This document shows positions 27,204-35,969 of a DNA stretch of 64,000 bases, one piece after another (position 1 is the first letter of the stretch; every line of letters begins with the position of its first letter). A program made the translations under genes and the position numbers. The notes under the pieces are model-generated. The model ran no database searches. It was not told the DNA's origin and saw only the letters and a list, made by a program, of their open reading frames with translations. This DNA comes from Streptococcaceae bacterium AF54-32pH5A (GTDB lineage: Bacteria; Bacillota; Bacilli; Lactobacillales; Streptococcaceae), in assembly GCA_027682205.1 (NCBI GenBank), contig JAQDAD010000001.1:868001-932000 (forward strand), written 5' to 3'.

Positions 27204-28439
27204 TTATTTATTCTCCCAACGTTTGAAAGCAAGAACCGCATTGTGTCCACCAAAACCAAAGGTATTTGAAATGGCATAAGGAATTTCTTGCTCCAAGCCT
27301 TGTCCATAAACGACATTCGCTTCGATATAGTCTGACAACTCGCTTGTTCCAGCTGTCATTGGTACAAAGTTATGACGCATGGCTTCGATTGTAGCGATTG
27401 CTTCCACTGCCCCTGCCGCACCAAGCAAGTGTCCTGTAAAGGACTTGGTTGAAGATACAGGTACTTCTTTACCAAGAACAGCTACGATCGCACCGCTTTC
27501 TCCTTTTTCATTAGCAGGAGTTGAAGTTCCGTGGGCATTGACATAAGCCACTTGCTCTGGAGAAATCTCTGCTTCTTCCAAAGCCAATTTAATTGCCTTA
27601 ATTGCACCTTGACCTTCTGGATGAGGTGAAGTCATATGGTAAGCATCACAGGTATTTCCATAGCCGACCACTTCAGCCAAGATAGTTGCACCACGTTTTT
27701 CAGCATGTTCAAGACTCTCGAGAACCAACATCCCAGAACCTTCTCCCATGACAAAACCGTTACGATCTTTGTCAAATGGAATAGAAGCACGAGTTGGATC
27801 TTCTGTAGTTGATAGGGCAGTCAAAGCTTGGAATCCAGCAATGGCAAAAGGAGTGATTGATGATTCTGATCCACCAACTAGCATGACATCTTGGAAACCA
27901 AACTTGATTGAACGGAAGGCATCTCCGATGGCATCATTTGATGAAGCGCAGGCAGTGTTGATGGATTTACAAACACCGTTTGCTCCAAAGCGCATGGCAA
28001 CATTTCCTGAAGCCATATTTGGCAAAGCTTTTGGAAGCGTCATTGGCTTAACGCGTTTTGGACCTTTTTCATGAAGACGGATAACCTGATCTTCGATTTC
28101 TTTGATACCTCCAATACCTGAAGCAACGATGACACCAAAGCGGTCTTTGTCGATTGCTTCTACATCAAGATTAGCATTTGTTATCGCTTCTTGAGCTGCA
28201 TACAGGGCATACAAAGAATAGTTATCAAAACGGTTGGTATCTTTTTTGACAAAGTATTTATCAAATGGAAAATCTTGAACTTCTGCCGCATTGTGCACAG
28301 CAAATTCGCTGTGGTCAAACTTAGTAATTTCTCCAATTCCGATTTTCCCAGTTTGCAAACTGTTCCAAAATTCTTCTGGAGTATTTCCGATAGGAGAGGT
28401 CAATCCGTAACCTGTTACTACAACTCGATTTAGTTTCAT
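27204..28439 (-). CDS. fabF: Beta-ketoacyl-ACP synthase II
   Basis: FabF carries out the condensation step of fatty-acid elongation. The catalytic triad of the thiolase fold is visible: Cys in NTACASSNDAI (about 164), His in NAHGTSTPANE (about 304) and His in FGFGGHNAVL near the C-terminus (about 400). At 411 residues it has the normal length. It follows fabG by 28 bp. Confidence 0.97.
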   Translation of the reverse strand: MKLNRVVVTGYGLTSPIGNTPEEFWNSLQTGKIGIGEITKFDHSEFAVHNAAEVQDFPFDKYFVKKDTNRFDNYSLYALYAAQEAITNANLDVEAIDKDRFGVIVASGIGGIKEIEDQVIRLHEKGPKRVKPMTLPKALPNMASGNVAMRFGANGVCKSINTACASSNDAIGDAFRSIKFGFQDVMLVGGSESSITPFAIAGFQALTALSTTEDPTRASIPFDKDRNGFVMGEGSGMLVLESLEHAEKRGATILAEVVGYGNTCDAYHMTSPHPEGQGAIKAIKLALEEAEISPEQVAYVNAHGTSTPANEKGESGAIVAVLGKEVPVSSTKSFTGHLLGAAGAVEAIATIEAMRHNFVPMTAGTSELSDYIEANVVYGQGLEQEIPYAISNTFGFGGHNAVLAFKRWENK

Positions 28440-28467
28440 CTGTCTTACCTATATCTTTCCTTATTTT

Positions 28468-29199
28468 TTACATGCTAAGTCCGCCATCAACAGCGAGAAC
28501 TTGTCCAGTCAAATAATCTTGTTGGGCTAAAAAGACCGTGGCGTCCGCGATATGGTCCGCCTGACCAAACTGTTTCATAGGGATTTGCGCAAGTGTCGCT
28601 TCCTTGACCTTATCAGACAAAACGGCAGTCATATCTGACTCGATCATTCCTGGTGCAAGAGCATTTACACGTACATTTCGATTGGCTACTTCACGTGCAA
28701 CTGACTTAGTGAAACCAATCAAACCTGCTTTAGAAGCTGCATAGTTTGCTTGACCGATATTTCCCATCAAACCGACCACACTTGACATATTGATAATAGC
28801 ACCTTCACGTGCCTTAATCATCTGTTTCAAGACAGCTTGAGTCATGTTAAAGGCCCCTGTCAAGTTGATCTTAATCACCTTTTCAAAGTCTTCCTCGGTC
28901 ATCTTGAGCATGAGCGTATCCTGGGTAATGCCAGCATTATTTACCAAGACATCAACCGAACCAAGTTCTGCGATTGCTTGACCTACCATATGTTTCGCAT
29001 CTGCAAAGTCAGAAACATCACCTGAGATTGGCACCACCTTGACACCGTAGTTTGAAAACTCAGCCAGCAATTCTTCTGAGATTGCTCCGCGACTATTCAA
29101 GACTACATTGGCACCCAGTTGAGCAAATTTGTGAGCAATAGCAAGTCCGATACCCCGACTTGAACCTGTAACAAAGATATTTTTATTTTTTAGTTGCAT
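28468..29199 (-). CDS. fabG: 3-oxoacyl-ACP reductase FabG
   Basis: FabG reduces beta-ketoacyl-ACP with NADPH. It is a short-chain dehydrogenase with the cofactor motif TGSSRGIG (about 11-18), NNAG (about 87-90), the catalytic Ser in NMSSVVG and YAASK (about 151-155). I use the ATG at 29199 (MQLKNKNIFVTG, 243 residues) because AGGAG lies 7 bp upstream. The longer frame would begin inside the fabD end. It follows fabD closely. Confidence 0.96.
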   Translation of the reverse strand: MQLKNKNIFVTGSSRGIGLAIAHKFAQLGANVVLNSRGAISEELLAEFSNYGVKVVPISGDVSDFADAKHMVGQAIAELGSVDVLVNNAGITQDTLMLKMTEEDFEKVIKINLTGAFNMTQAVLKQMIKAREGAIINMSSVVGLMGNIGQANYAASKAGLIGFTKSVAREVANRNVRVNALAPGMIESDMTAVLSDKVKEATLAQIPMKQFGQADHIADATVFLAQQDYLTGQVLAVDGGLSM

Positions 29200-29243
29200 T
29201 CTGTTCTCCTGTTTCCTGTTGTATTTTGTGGGAGAAGGGATCA

Positions 29244-30164
29244 CTAGTTTCCTAGCAAAGCATCCAAGCTTGCTTGGTCTTCAACGTTAGCTAGCTCAGC
29301 TGTTTTATCAATCTTTTTGACAAAGCCTGACAGGACTTTCCCAGGACCAATTTCAATAAAATTGGTCACGCCAGCATTCTGCATCACTGCGATACTCTCA
29401 TAGAAACGAACAGGTTCTTTGACCTGACGCGTCAAGAGCTCTTGGATTCGGTCTTTTTCCATGATTGCAGCTTCAGTATTACCTACTAGAGGACAGTTAA
29501 AGTCTGAGAAACTAATCCCCTCAAGAGCTCCAGCTAGCTGTTGGCTAGCTGGCTCAAGAAGGGCTGTATGGAAAGGACCCGACACATTTAGGGGGATCAA
29601 TCGTTTGGCTCCTGCTTCCTGCAAGAGTTGGACTGCACGGTCAACCGCAGCCACCTCTCCACCAATGACGATTTGGCTTGGGGTGTTGTAGTTGGCTGGA
29701 GTCACTACTCCTACTTTAGAGGCTGTTTCACAAGCTTCCTCTATCACATCTACTGGAGTGTTAAGGACGGCTACCATTTTACCAGAACCAGCTGGCGCAG
29801 CCTCTTCCATATAAGCTCCGCGCTTAGCAACCAAGGCAACTGCCTCTTCAAAGTCCAAGGCTCCGCTAGCTACTAAAGCAGAATATTCACCAAGGGATAA
29901 ACCTGCTACCATATCTGGCTGATAGCCCTTTTCTTTCAATAGTCGGTAAATAGCAACCGAAGTCGCTAAAATTGCTGGTTGCGTAAAGCGAGTCTGGTTT
30001 AACTTAGTTTCTTCCTTATCAATCAAGTCACGAAGGTCATAACCCAAAACCTGACTGGCTTGGTCAATGGTTTCCTTGACGATAGGATAGCGATCATAGA
30101 GATCACGCCCCATCCCTAGATACTGAGCACCTTGACCCGCAAATAGAAAGGCTGTTTTAGTCAT
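29244..30164 (-). CDS. fabD: Malonyl-CoA:ACP transacylase FabD
   Basis: FabD loads malonate onto ACP. The N-terminal FLFAGQGAQYLGMGRDLY (about 6-23) and the nucleophile motif GLSLGEYSALVA (Ser about 93) identify the acyltransferase; His in GPFHTALL (about 200) completes the dyad. At 306 residues it has the normal length. Its start overlaps the fabK stop by 8 bp. Confidence 0.97.
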   Translation of the reverse strand: MTKTAFLFAGQGAQYLGMGRDLYDRYPIVKETIDQASQVLGYDLRDLIDKEETKLNQTRFTQPAILATSVAIYRLLKEKGYQPDMVAGLSLGEYSALVASGALDFEEAVALVAKRGAYMEEAAPAGSGKMVAVLNTPVDVIEEACETASKVGVVTPANYNTPSQIVIGGEVAAVDRAVQLLQEAGAKRLIPLNVSGPFHTALLEPASQQLAGALEGISFSDFNCPLVGNTEAAIMEKDRIQELLTRQVKEPVRFYESIAVMQNAGVTNFIEIGPGKVLSGFVKKIDKTAELANVEDQASLDALLGN

Positions 30165-31131
30165 TTCTTACAACTCCTGCCCAACGAGAGGCTTCTTCTT
30201 GAATTTTCTTGGCTGCACCATAGTATAGATCTTTTAGGATTTCTTCGACAGTTTCCTCTTTAGAAACCAAACCTGCAATCTGACCTGCCATTACAGATCC
30301 ACCTTCTACATCTCCATGAACAACTGCTTTAGCAAGAGCACCAGCTCCCATTTGTTCAAAGATTTCTAAATCTGGGTTTTCTTGTTTGAAGGCATCTTTT
30401 TCAGCCTGCTCAAAGTCACGTGTCAACTGGTTTTTAATGGCACGAACAGCATGACCAAAGTGTTGAGCTGAAATAGTCGTATCGATATCACGCGCTTTGA
30501 GGATTTTTTCCTTGTAGTTTGGATGAGCGTTGGATTCCTTAGCTACTACGAAACGCGTACCGACTTGAACAGCCTCAGCTCCAAGCATAAAGCCTGCAGC
30601 AACACCTTCGCCGTCTGCAATTCCTCCAGCTGCGATAACCGGAATTGAGACAGCTGCTGCAACTTGGCGAACCAAGGTCATAGTTGTTAGTTTCCCAATA
30701 TGTCCACCAGCTTCCATTCCTTCTGCAATAACTGCATCTGCACCAATTTTTTCCATACGTTTTGCCAAAGCAACACTTGGAACAACAGGAATAACTGTAA
30801 TTCCTGCATCATGGAAACGAGTCATGTATTTACTTGGATTTCCAGCACCAGTTGTAACCACCTTAACCCCTTCTTCAATCACGAGATCAACGATGTCTTC
30901 TACAAAAGGTGACAAGAGCATGATGTTGACACCAAAAGGTTTATCCGTAAGTGATTTGATTTTATCGATATTAGCCTTTACGATCTCTTTAGGTGCATTT
31001 CCACCACCGATAATCCCTAGACCACCAGCTTTTGATACTGCACCAGCCAAGTCACCATCAGCAACCCAGGCCATTCCTCCTTGAAAAATAGGATAATCAA
31101 TGTTCAATAATTCTGTAATACGTGTTTTCAT
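30157..31131 (-). CDS. fabK: Enoyl-ACP reductase II FabK (flavoprotein)
   Basis: FabK is the FMN-dependent enoyl-ACP reductase that replaces FabI in streptococci; the class is naturally insensitive to triclosan. It has a TIM-barrel like 2-nitropropane dioxygenases: IDYPIFQGGMAWVAD (about 10-24), GGLGIIGGGNAP, TTGAGNPSKYM and AEGMEAGGHIG (about 135-145), AAGGIADG (about 169-176). The 324-residue length is normal. The leader before the gene contains a FabT palindrome, so this is a second regulated promoter within the cluster. Confidence 0.97.
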   Translation of the reverse strand: MKTRITELLNIDYPIFQGGMAWVADGDLAGAVSKAGGLGIIGGGNAPKEIVKANIDKIKSLTDKPFGVNIMLLSPFVEDIVDLVIEEGVKVVTTGAGNPSKYMTRFHDAGITVIPVVPSVALAKRMEKIGADAVIAEGMEAGGHIGKLTTMTLVRQVAAAVSIPVIAAGGIADGEGVAAGFMLGAEAVQVGTRFVVAKESNAHPNYKEKILKARDIDTTISAQHFGHAVRAIKNQLTRDFEQAEKDAFKQENPDLEIFEQMGAGALAKAVVHGDVEGGSVMAGQIAGLVSKEETVEEILKDLYYGAAKKIQEEASRWAGVVRND

Positions 31132-31156
31132 AGTGCCTCCATCATTCCTTGCTTAC

Positions 31157-31199
31157 GTAATAGTTCGATGAGCTTATCGTTTGAGTTTCAAACTATTAC
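31157..31199 (-). promoter_or_regulatory. FabT-type operator nested in a larger inverted repeat upstream of fabK
   Basis: The palindrome GTTTGA-N3-TCAAAC (31179-31193) matches the FabT box (TTTGAnnnTCAAA type) known in front of pneumococcal fabK. It sits inside a second inverted repeat, GTAATAGTT ... AACTATTAC, spanning the whole interval. Confidence 0.7.
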
Positions 31200-31208
31200 C
31201 TAAACAAG

Positions 31209-31232
31209 AGGGAGTGGGTTTCCCCTACTCCT
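31209..31232 (-). terminator. Possible attenuator or terminator after acpP
   Basis: On the minus strand GGAGTAGGG / CCCACTCC forms a stem with one bulge, followed by CTCTTGTTT. The T run is weak, so read-through into fabK is likely. Confidence 0.4.
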
Positions 31233-31248
31233 TCTAGTAATATGTTAA

Positions 31249-31473
31249 TTATTTTGTTTGCTCTTCAACGTAGGCAACCAAGTCACCAACTGTTTTCAAG
31301 TTATCTTCTGCTTCAATTTGAATATCAAAGGCATCTTCGATTTCAGAGATTACTTGGAACAAGTCCAATGAATCTGCATCCAAATCATCAAAAGTAGATT
31401 CAAGTGTTACTTCTGATGCATCTTTCCCAAGTTCTTCAACGATAATTTCTTGTACTTTTTCAAATACTGCCAT
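31249..31473 (-). CDS. acpP: Acyl carrier protein
   Basis: ACP carries the growing acyl chain on 4'-phosphopantetheine. The attachment Ser is in [11 protein letters not shown] (about 37). The 74-residue acidic helical protein is the usual size. It lies between fabH and fabK, separated from each by longer gaps with regulatory sequence. Confidence 0.95.
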   Translation of the reverse strand: MAVFEKVQEIIVEELGKDASEVTLESTFDDLDADSLDLFQVISEIEDAFDIQIEAEDNLKTVGDLVAYVEEQTK

Positions 31474-31530
31474 GATAGGACTCCTTTAAAATATAAAAAA
31501 TTTATAACTATGTGTTTACCACATGATTAC

Positions 31531-32505
31531 CTAGATTGTAAGAATGAGTGTGCCCCATGTCAAACCTCCACCGAAGCCTGATAGGAGAATCGTCTGGCTA
31601 CCATCTAAACGAATCATGCCATTCTCCACACACTCTGAGAGCAAAATCGGAATACTTGCTGCACTGGTATTTCCATACTCCATCATATTGGCGGGAAGCT
31701 TGTCTCGGTCTACACCGATTTTCTTAGCCATCTTATCCAAAATGCGGATATTTGCCTGATGAAGCAAGAGATAATCCAATTCCGATGCTGCGATTGGACC
31801 ATTTTCAATTATCTCTTTGATTGATTTAGCAACATCTCGATTTGCAAAATCAAAAACTGCTCGTCCATCCATCTTCAGAAAAGCAGGAACTGCTTCTTGA
31901 TCCGAGAAGGGCGAAGTCAAAGCCGTTTGACCATAGGTCAAACACTCGCTCCGAGAACCATCCGTATAGAGACTTTCCACGAGGAAGTGCCGTGTTTCAC
32001 TCGCTTCCAAGAGAACCCCACCTGCACCATCTCCAAAGAGAACAGCTGTCGAACGATCCGACCAGTCAACCGCCTTGGATAAGGTCTCAGCCCCGATCAC
32101 AATCCCTTTCTTGAACTGTCCAGAGCTTAAAAACTTTTCAGCAGTTGAGAGAGCGAATACAAAGCCACTGCAAGCTGCTGTCAAATCAAAGGCGAAAGCT
32201 CTATTAGCTCCGATATTGGCCTGAACCCGAGCTGCCGTAGAAGGCATCATCGAATCTGGAGTAATCGTCGCTACAATGATAAAATCAATCTGCTCAGCCT
32301 CTATGCTCCCTTTAGCCAGCAAGTTCTTGGCAACTTCTGTCGCCAAGTCACTTGTGGACTCCGTTTTTGAGATATGTCTCTGTTTAATTCCTGTACGACT
32401 TGAAATCCACTCATCGCTTGTATCCATTATTTGGGCTAAGTCATGATTAGTGACCACTTGCTCTGGAACATAATGAGCAACCTGGCTTATTTTTGCAAAA
32501 GCCAT
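31531..32505 (-). CDS. fabH: Beta-ketoacyl-ACP synthase III
   Basis: FabH condenses acetyl-CoA with malonyl-ACP to start each fatty acid. The catalytic residues are Cys in [11 protein letters not shown] (about 112), His in [10 protein letters not shown] (about 248) and Asn in [11 protein letters not shown] (about 278). At 324 residues it has the normal length. Its start overlaps the last base of fabT. Confidence 0.97.
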   Translation of the reverse strand: MAFAKISQVAHYVPEQVVTNHDLAQIMDTSDEWISSRTGIKQRHISKTESTSDLATEVAKNLLAKGSIEAEQIDFIIVATITPDSMMPSTAARVQANIGANRAFAFDLTAACSGFVFALSTAEKFLSSGQFKKGIVIGAETLSKAVDWSDRSTAVLFGDGAGGVLLEASETRHFLVESLYTDGSRSECLTYGQTALTSPFSDQEAVPAFLKMDGRAVFDFANRDVAKSIKEIIENGPIAASELDYLLLHQANIRILDKMAKKIGVDRDKLPANMMEYGNTSAASIPILLSECVENGMIRLDGSQTILLSGFGGGLTWGTLILTI

Positions 32506-32939
32506 TATTTCAAATCCTCCAAAAATTGGTAAAGGTTCCTTAAGCCTCTGTCCATGACTTCTTTTTCCTCGGGACTCATGCCATCAATAATTTTTTCGAC
32601 CATGGCCTTGTGGAAACGTTTATGAAGGCGGTGAACTAGACGACCTTTCTTTGTCAAATGCAGATAAACCACACGACGATCTTGGTCTGAACGAATACGC
32701 TCAATATAACCCTTTCTTTCTAGGTTATTCAAGCTCGTCGTAACTGTCCCTAAGGTTACCATCAGTTCTTTGGAAACTTTGCTAGGTGTTGCCTCAGGGA
32801 ACTTGCCAATCACATCAATCGTGTGCATTTCTTTGATGGAGATGTCTTTGAAACGACTACCTCGTAAGCTAACCTCCTCAATCACAAGGACATTATTAAA
32901 AATAGATGTTAAATACTCATTCACTTGTTGGTAGTCCAA
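32505..32939 (-). CDS. fabT: MarR family fatty-acid biosynthesis repressor FabT
   Basis: FabT binds long-chain acyl-ACP as corepressor and represses the fab/acc genes, although fabM is described as escaping control in pneumococcus. The MarR winged helix occupies about residues 35-105: [20 protein letters not shown] is the recognition helix-turn-helix and [16 protein letters not shown] the wing. The 144-residue length is normal. It has its own promoter and an inverted TCAAA-N3-TTTGA sequence in the leader, consistent with autoregulation. Confidence 0.96.
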   Translation of the reverse strand: MDYQQVNEYLTSIFNNVLVIEEVSLRGSRFKDISIKEMHTIDVIGKFPEATPSKVSKELMVTLGTVTTSLNNLERKGYIERIRSDQDRRVVYLHLTKKGRLVHRLHKRFHKAMVEKIIDGMSPEEKEVMDRGLRNLYQFLEDLK

Positions 32940-32972
32940 AGTATTCCCTCTTTCTCAAAAAAACTTTTGTAT

Positions 32973-32985
32973 TCAAAACATTTGA
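32973..32985. promoter_or_regulatory. Candidate FabT-related palindrome in the fabT leader
   Basis: TCAAA-aca-TTTGA is a perfect 5+5 palindrome just downstream of the fabT -10. Its half-site order is opposite to the fabK box. An overlapping AGTTTGATATAC half-site lies at the -10 itself. Confidence 0.4.
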
Positions 32986-32992
32986 CAAAAAA

Positions 32993-33021
32993 AGTATATC
33001 AAACTTCAAAGAATTGCGCAA
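32993..33021 (-). promoter_or_regulatory. Promoter for fabT
   Basis: On the minus strand TTGCGC and TATACT are separated by 17 bp. Confidence 0.65.
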
Positions 33022-33029
33022 GTATTTTT

Positions 33030-33815
33030 TTATTTTCCTGAAAATTTTGGTCGTCTTCTTTCAGAATGAGCTCGGACTCCTTCTTTAAAATCTTCAGTCA
33101 AAGACAAAGATTCTTGCAGTTTCAATTCCAGTTCAGCATAATTCTGCCAATCCTTAAATTGGCTTTCCCAAACCAACTTTTTAATGGCTGCGTATGAGTT
33201 TGCTGAGCCTCGTCTTAATTTCTTCAGAACTTGTTCTCTTGTCCTTTCTAGCTTATCTGCCTCGCAGACACGGTATACCACGCCCCATTCCAGTGCTTTT
33301 TCCGCAGTCAAAGCTTCTCCTGTCATGGCAAGTTGCGCAGCTCGTGTTACCCCGATACTACGACTCAAGAGATGGATTCCACCAGCGTCTGGCGCCAATC
33401 CCACCCCAACAAAGGCTTGGATAAACTTAGCCTTATCAGTCGCCAAACAAAAATCGACTGCCACTGCCATATTGGCTGCAGCGCCAGCAACCGCTCCATC
33501 TACCTCCATCAAGACAGGTTTAGGAATTTGCTTGATTTTATATGAAATTGTATTGACTAATTCTGCAATCTTATTCAAAGAAGGAATGTCATCCTCATCC
33601 ACTGCACGCTTCATCTCAACCAAATCTCCCCCAACTGAAAAGACTTTCCCATTAGCATTAATCAAGATGAACTGCACAGCTTGATCCTGCTCCGCTAGAG
33701 TCAAAGCTTCTAAAATTTCCTCACACATTGGGATATGGAAACCATTTGCCACTTCGGGACGATTCAAAGTAATGATAGCAAGATCATCTAGGATCTGATA
33801 TAGGATATGATTCAT
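33030..33815 (-). CDS. fabM: Trans-2,cis-3-decenoyl-ACP isomerase FabM
   Basis: FabM isomerises trans-2-decenoyl-ACP to the cis-3 form, committing the chain to an unsaturated fatty acid. It is a crotonase-superfamily protein: [21 protein letters not shown] N-terminus (about 14-31), [14 protein letters not shown] (about 58-71) and [20 protein letters not shown] (about 104-123). The 261-residue length is normal. It is the first gene of the cluster and has its own promoter. Confidence 0.94.
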   Translation of the reverse strand: MNHILYQILDDLAIITLNRPEVANGFHIPMCEEILEALTLAEQDQAVQFILINANGKVFSVGGDLVEMKRAVDEDDIPSLNKIAELVNTISYKIKQIPKPVLMEVDGAVAGAAANMAVAVDFCLATDKAKFIQAFVGVGLAPDAGGIHLLSRSIGVTRAAQLAMTGEALTAEKALEWGVVYRVCEADKLERTREQVLKKLRRGSANSYAAIKKLVWESQFKDWQNYAELELKLQESLSLTEDFKEGVRAHSERRRPKFSGK

Positions 33816-33857
33816 AGCTTCTCCTTTTATAAGGTGATAAAATTATTTCATTGTCAA

Positions 33858-33886
33858 AGTATACCTTTTTTTAGATAAAGAGGCAA
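33858..33886 (-). promoter_or_regulatory. Promoter for fabM
   Basis: On the minus strand TTGCCT and TATACT are 17 bp apart. Confidence 0.6.
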
Positions 33887-33959
33887 GAGAAAACCAATCG
33901 AAAGTGTCTCGGCTGATCAAAACGCTCACTTTATCCTAAAGACTATACTATTCTCTTCA

Positions 33960-33988
33960 TTGAAAAAAGCCCCTCTTTCTGCTATAAT
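33960..33988 (+). promoter_or_regulatory. Promoter for lysC
   Basis: TTGAAA and TATAAT are 17 bp apart, with the extended -10 TCTGC directly before TATAAT. Confidence 0.75.
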
Positions 33989-34017
33989 CGTATAAAATAC
34001 TTACTTGAGGAGTCCTT

Positions 34018-35382
34018 ATGAAGGTTGTAAAATTTGGCGGAAGCTCGCTTGCCTCTGCTAGTCAGTTAGAAAAAGTTTTAAACATCGTTAAAAGCGATAA
34101 AGAGCGCCGTTTTGTAGTCGTTTCTGCACCAGGTAAACGCAACGCTGAAGATACCAAGGTTACCGACGCTTTGATCAAATACTATCGTGACTATGTAGCG
34201 GGAAATGATATCAGCGTTAGTCAAAGCTGGATTATCGACCGCTATGCGGCTATGGTGAGCGAACTAGGCTTAAAACCAACTGTTTTAGAAAAAATTTCTA
34301 AAAGTATCCGCACTCTAGCGACTCTTCCTATTGAAGATAATGGCTTTCTCTATGACACCTTCCTAGCGGCTGGAGAAAACAACAACGCCAAACTTATCGC
34401 AGCTTACTTTAACCAAAACGGCATCGATGCACGCTATGTTCATCCAAGAGAAGCTGGTATTGTGGTCACAAGTGAACCTGGTCACGCTCGCATCATTCCA
34501 TCAAGTTATGACAAGATTGAAGGCTTAGCTGACAGCAACCAAGTCCTTGTTATTCCTGGTTTCTTTGGGGTCACTAAGGAAAATCAAATCTGTACCTTCT
34601 CCCGTGGCGGATCCGACATAACAGGTTCCATCATTGCTGCAGGTGTCAAAGCTGACCTCTACGAAAATTTTACAGATGTTGATGGTATCTTTGCTGCCCA
34701 TCCTGGTATTATCCACCAACCACACTCTATCCCTGAATTGACCTACCGTGAAATGCGTGAATTGGCTTATGCAGGTTTCTCAGTCCTTCACGATGAAGCT
34801 CTGCTCCCCGCCTACCGTGGGAAAATTCCTCTCGTTATCAAAAATACCAATAACCCTGACCACCCAGGTACTCGTATCGTTCTAAAGCATAGCAGTGATA
34901 AATTCCCAGTCGTTGGAATCGCTGGTGACTCTGGCTTTGTCAGCATCAACATGTCCAAATACCTCATGAACCGTGAAGTTGGATTTGGTCGCAAGGTTCT
35001 ACAAATCCTTGAAGACCTTAACATCGGTTGGGAACATATGCCAACAGGTATCGACGATCTTTCGATCATTCTCCGTTCTCGTGAACTCACTCCTATCAAG
35101 GAAGAGGAAATCCTTCGTCAGTTAGTCCAAAAAGCTGAAGTAGACCATGCTGAGATCGAACACGACCTTTCCATCATTATGATTGTTGGGGAAAAGATGA
35201 AGAGTCACATTGGTGTAACAGCTACTGCGACACGAGCTCTATCTGAAAACAAGATCAATATCCAGATGATGTCTCAAGGTTCTAGTGAAGTTTCTATCAT
35301 GTTCGTTGTCAATAAAGACCAAGAGAAGGCAGCTATCAAGGCTCTCTACCATGCCTTTTTCGGTGAAAGTAAGGAAGACTAA
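34018..35382 (+). CDS. lysC: Aspartate kinase
   Basis: This enzyme phosphorylates aspartate, the first step towards threonine, methionine and lysine/diaminopimelate. The N-terminal kinase motif is VVKFGGSSLA (about 3-12), with FSRGGSDITGSIIA (about 198-211) and the DGIFAAHPGI block. Two C-terminal ACT domains (from about 300) are the allosteric part, including GVTATATRALSE and IQMMSQGSSEVSIMFVV. The 454-residue length fits the single-chain class III form. The DUF956 gene follows 2 bp later. Confidence 0.96.
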   Translation: MKVVKFGGSSLASASQLEKVLNIVKSDKERRFVVVSAPGKRNAEDTKVTDALIKYYRDYVAGNDISVSQSWIIDRYAAMVSELGLKPTVLEKISKSIRTLATLPIEDNGFLYDTFLAAGENNNAKLIAAYFNQNGIDARYVHPREAGIVVTSEPGHARIIPSSYDKIEGLADSNQVLVIPGFFGVTKENQICTFSRGGSDITGSIIAAGVKADLYENFTDVDGIFAAHPGIIHQPHSIPELTYREMRELAYAGFSVLHDEALLPAYRGKIPLVIKNTNNPDHPGTRIVLKHSSDKFPVVGIAGDSGFVSINMSKYLMNREVGFGRKVLQILEDLNIGWEHMPTGIDDLSIILRSRELTPIKEEEILRQLVQKAEVDHAEIEHDLSIIMIVGEKMKSHIGVTATATRALSENKINIQMMSQGSSEVSIMFVVNKDQEKAAIKALYHAFFGESKED

Positions 35383-35384
35383 TC

Positions 35385-35756
35385 ATGGCCCAATCCCTCA
35401 ATAAAGTCATTGACCTCCAAACTACTGGGACATCTTACCTCTCCATCTCTGGAAAAGTTGGAAAATTTTTAGTTGGGGATCAAGCCTTAGAGTTTTATCC
35501 TGATGTCAATGTCGAACAATATATCCAAATCCCTTGGTCCAGTATTCAGCAAATCGGAGCCAACGTAAGTGGACGAAAAATCAGCCGTCACTTTGAAGTC
35601 TTTACAGACCAAGGGAAATTCCTCTTTGCTTCAAAAGACTCTGGGGCTATCCTCAAAATCGCTCGGGAAAAAATTGGAAATGACAAGGTTGTCAAACTTC
35701 CTACGCTAATCCAGACTATTGGTCAAAAACTGAAGAATCTATTTGCAAAAAAGTAG
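35385..35756 (+). CDS. DUF956 family protein (ManO-like)
   Basis: This is a small 123-residue cytoplasmic protein of the DUF956 family, often found with mannose PTS operons (ManO) but here following lysC by 2 bp. It starts MAQSLNKVIDLQTTGTSYLS. The middle has VNVEQYIQIPWSSIQQIGANV and the C-terminus is basic. Molecular function is not established. The -35 of the downstream T-box promoter lies inside its last codons. Confidence 0.82.
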   Translation: MAQSLNKVIDLQTTGTSYLSISGKVGKFLVGDQALEFYPDVNVEQYIQIPWSSIQQIGANVSGRKISRHFEVFTDQGKFLFASKDSGAILKIAREKIGNDKVVKLPTLIQTIGQKLKNLFAKK

Positions 35757-35771
35757 AAACTTTAGTATAAT
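35743..35771 (+). promoter_or_regulatory. Promoter for the serS T-box transcript
   Basis: TTGCAA (35743-35748), 17 bp, then TATAAT (35766-35771). Confidence 0.75.
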
Positions 35772-35774
35772 CAT

Positions 35775-35957
35775 AGCAACGGATAAGTAGGTTATCCTCT
35801 TCTTTCAGAAAGTCTGCGGTTGCTGTGAGCAGATAGAGGAGATAAGTGAAATTCTACCGTTATCAACAATTAAATACAAAATCAAGTGCACACCAGTGAA
35901 GTTGGATGGAACCGTGGCTCTGCCACTCCAACGCTTTGTTAGGTGTGCTTTTTTCAT
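35775..35957 (+). promoter_or_regulatory. T-box riboswitch (tRNA-Ser) controlling serS
   Basis: The leader carries the T-box core GGATGGAACCGTGGC (35907-35921) that pairs with uncharged tRNA 3' ends. The base of stem I (AACGG / CCGTT) encloses AGTA on one side and GAAATTCTA on the other, giving UCU (Ser) as the specifier codon. A terminator stem GCACACC ... GGTGTGC followed by TTTTTT ends at 35956. Low charged tRNA-Ser should favour read-through into serS. Confidence 0.88.
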
Positions 35958-35969
35958 AAAGGAGTTCTT

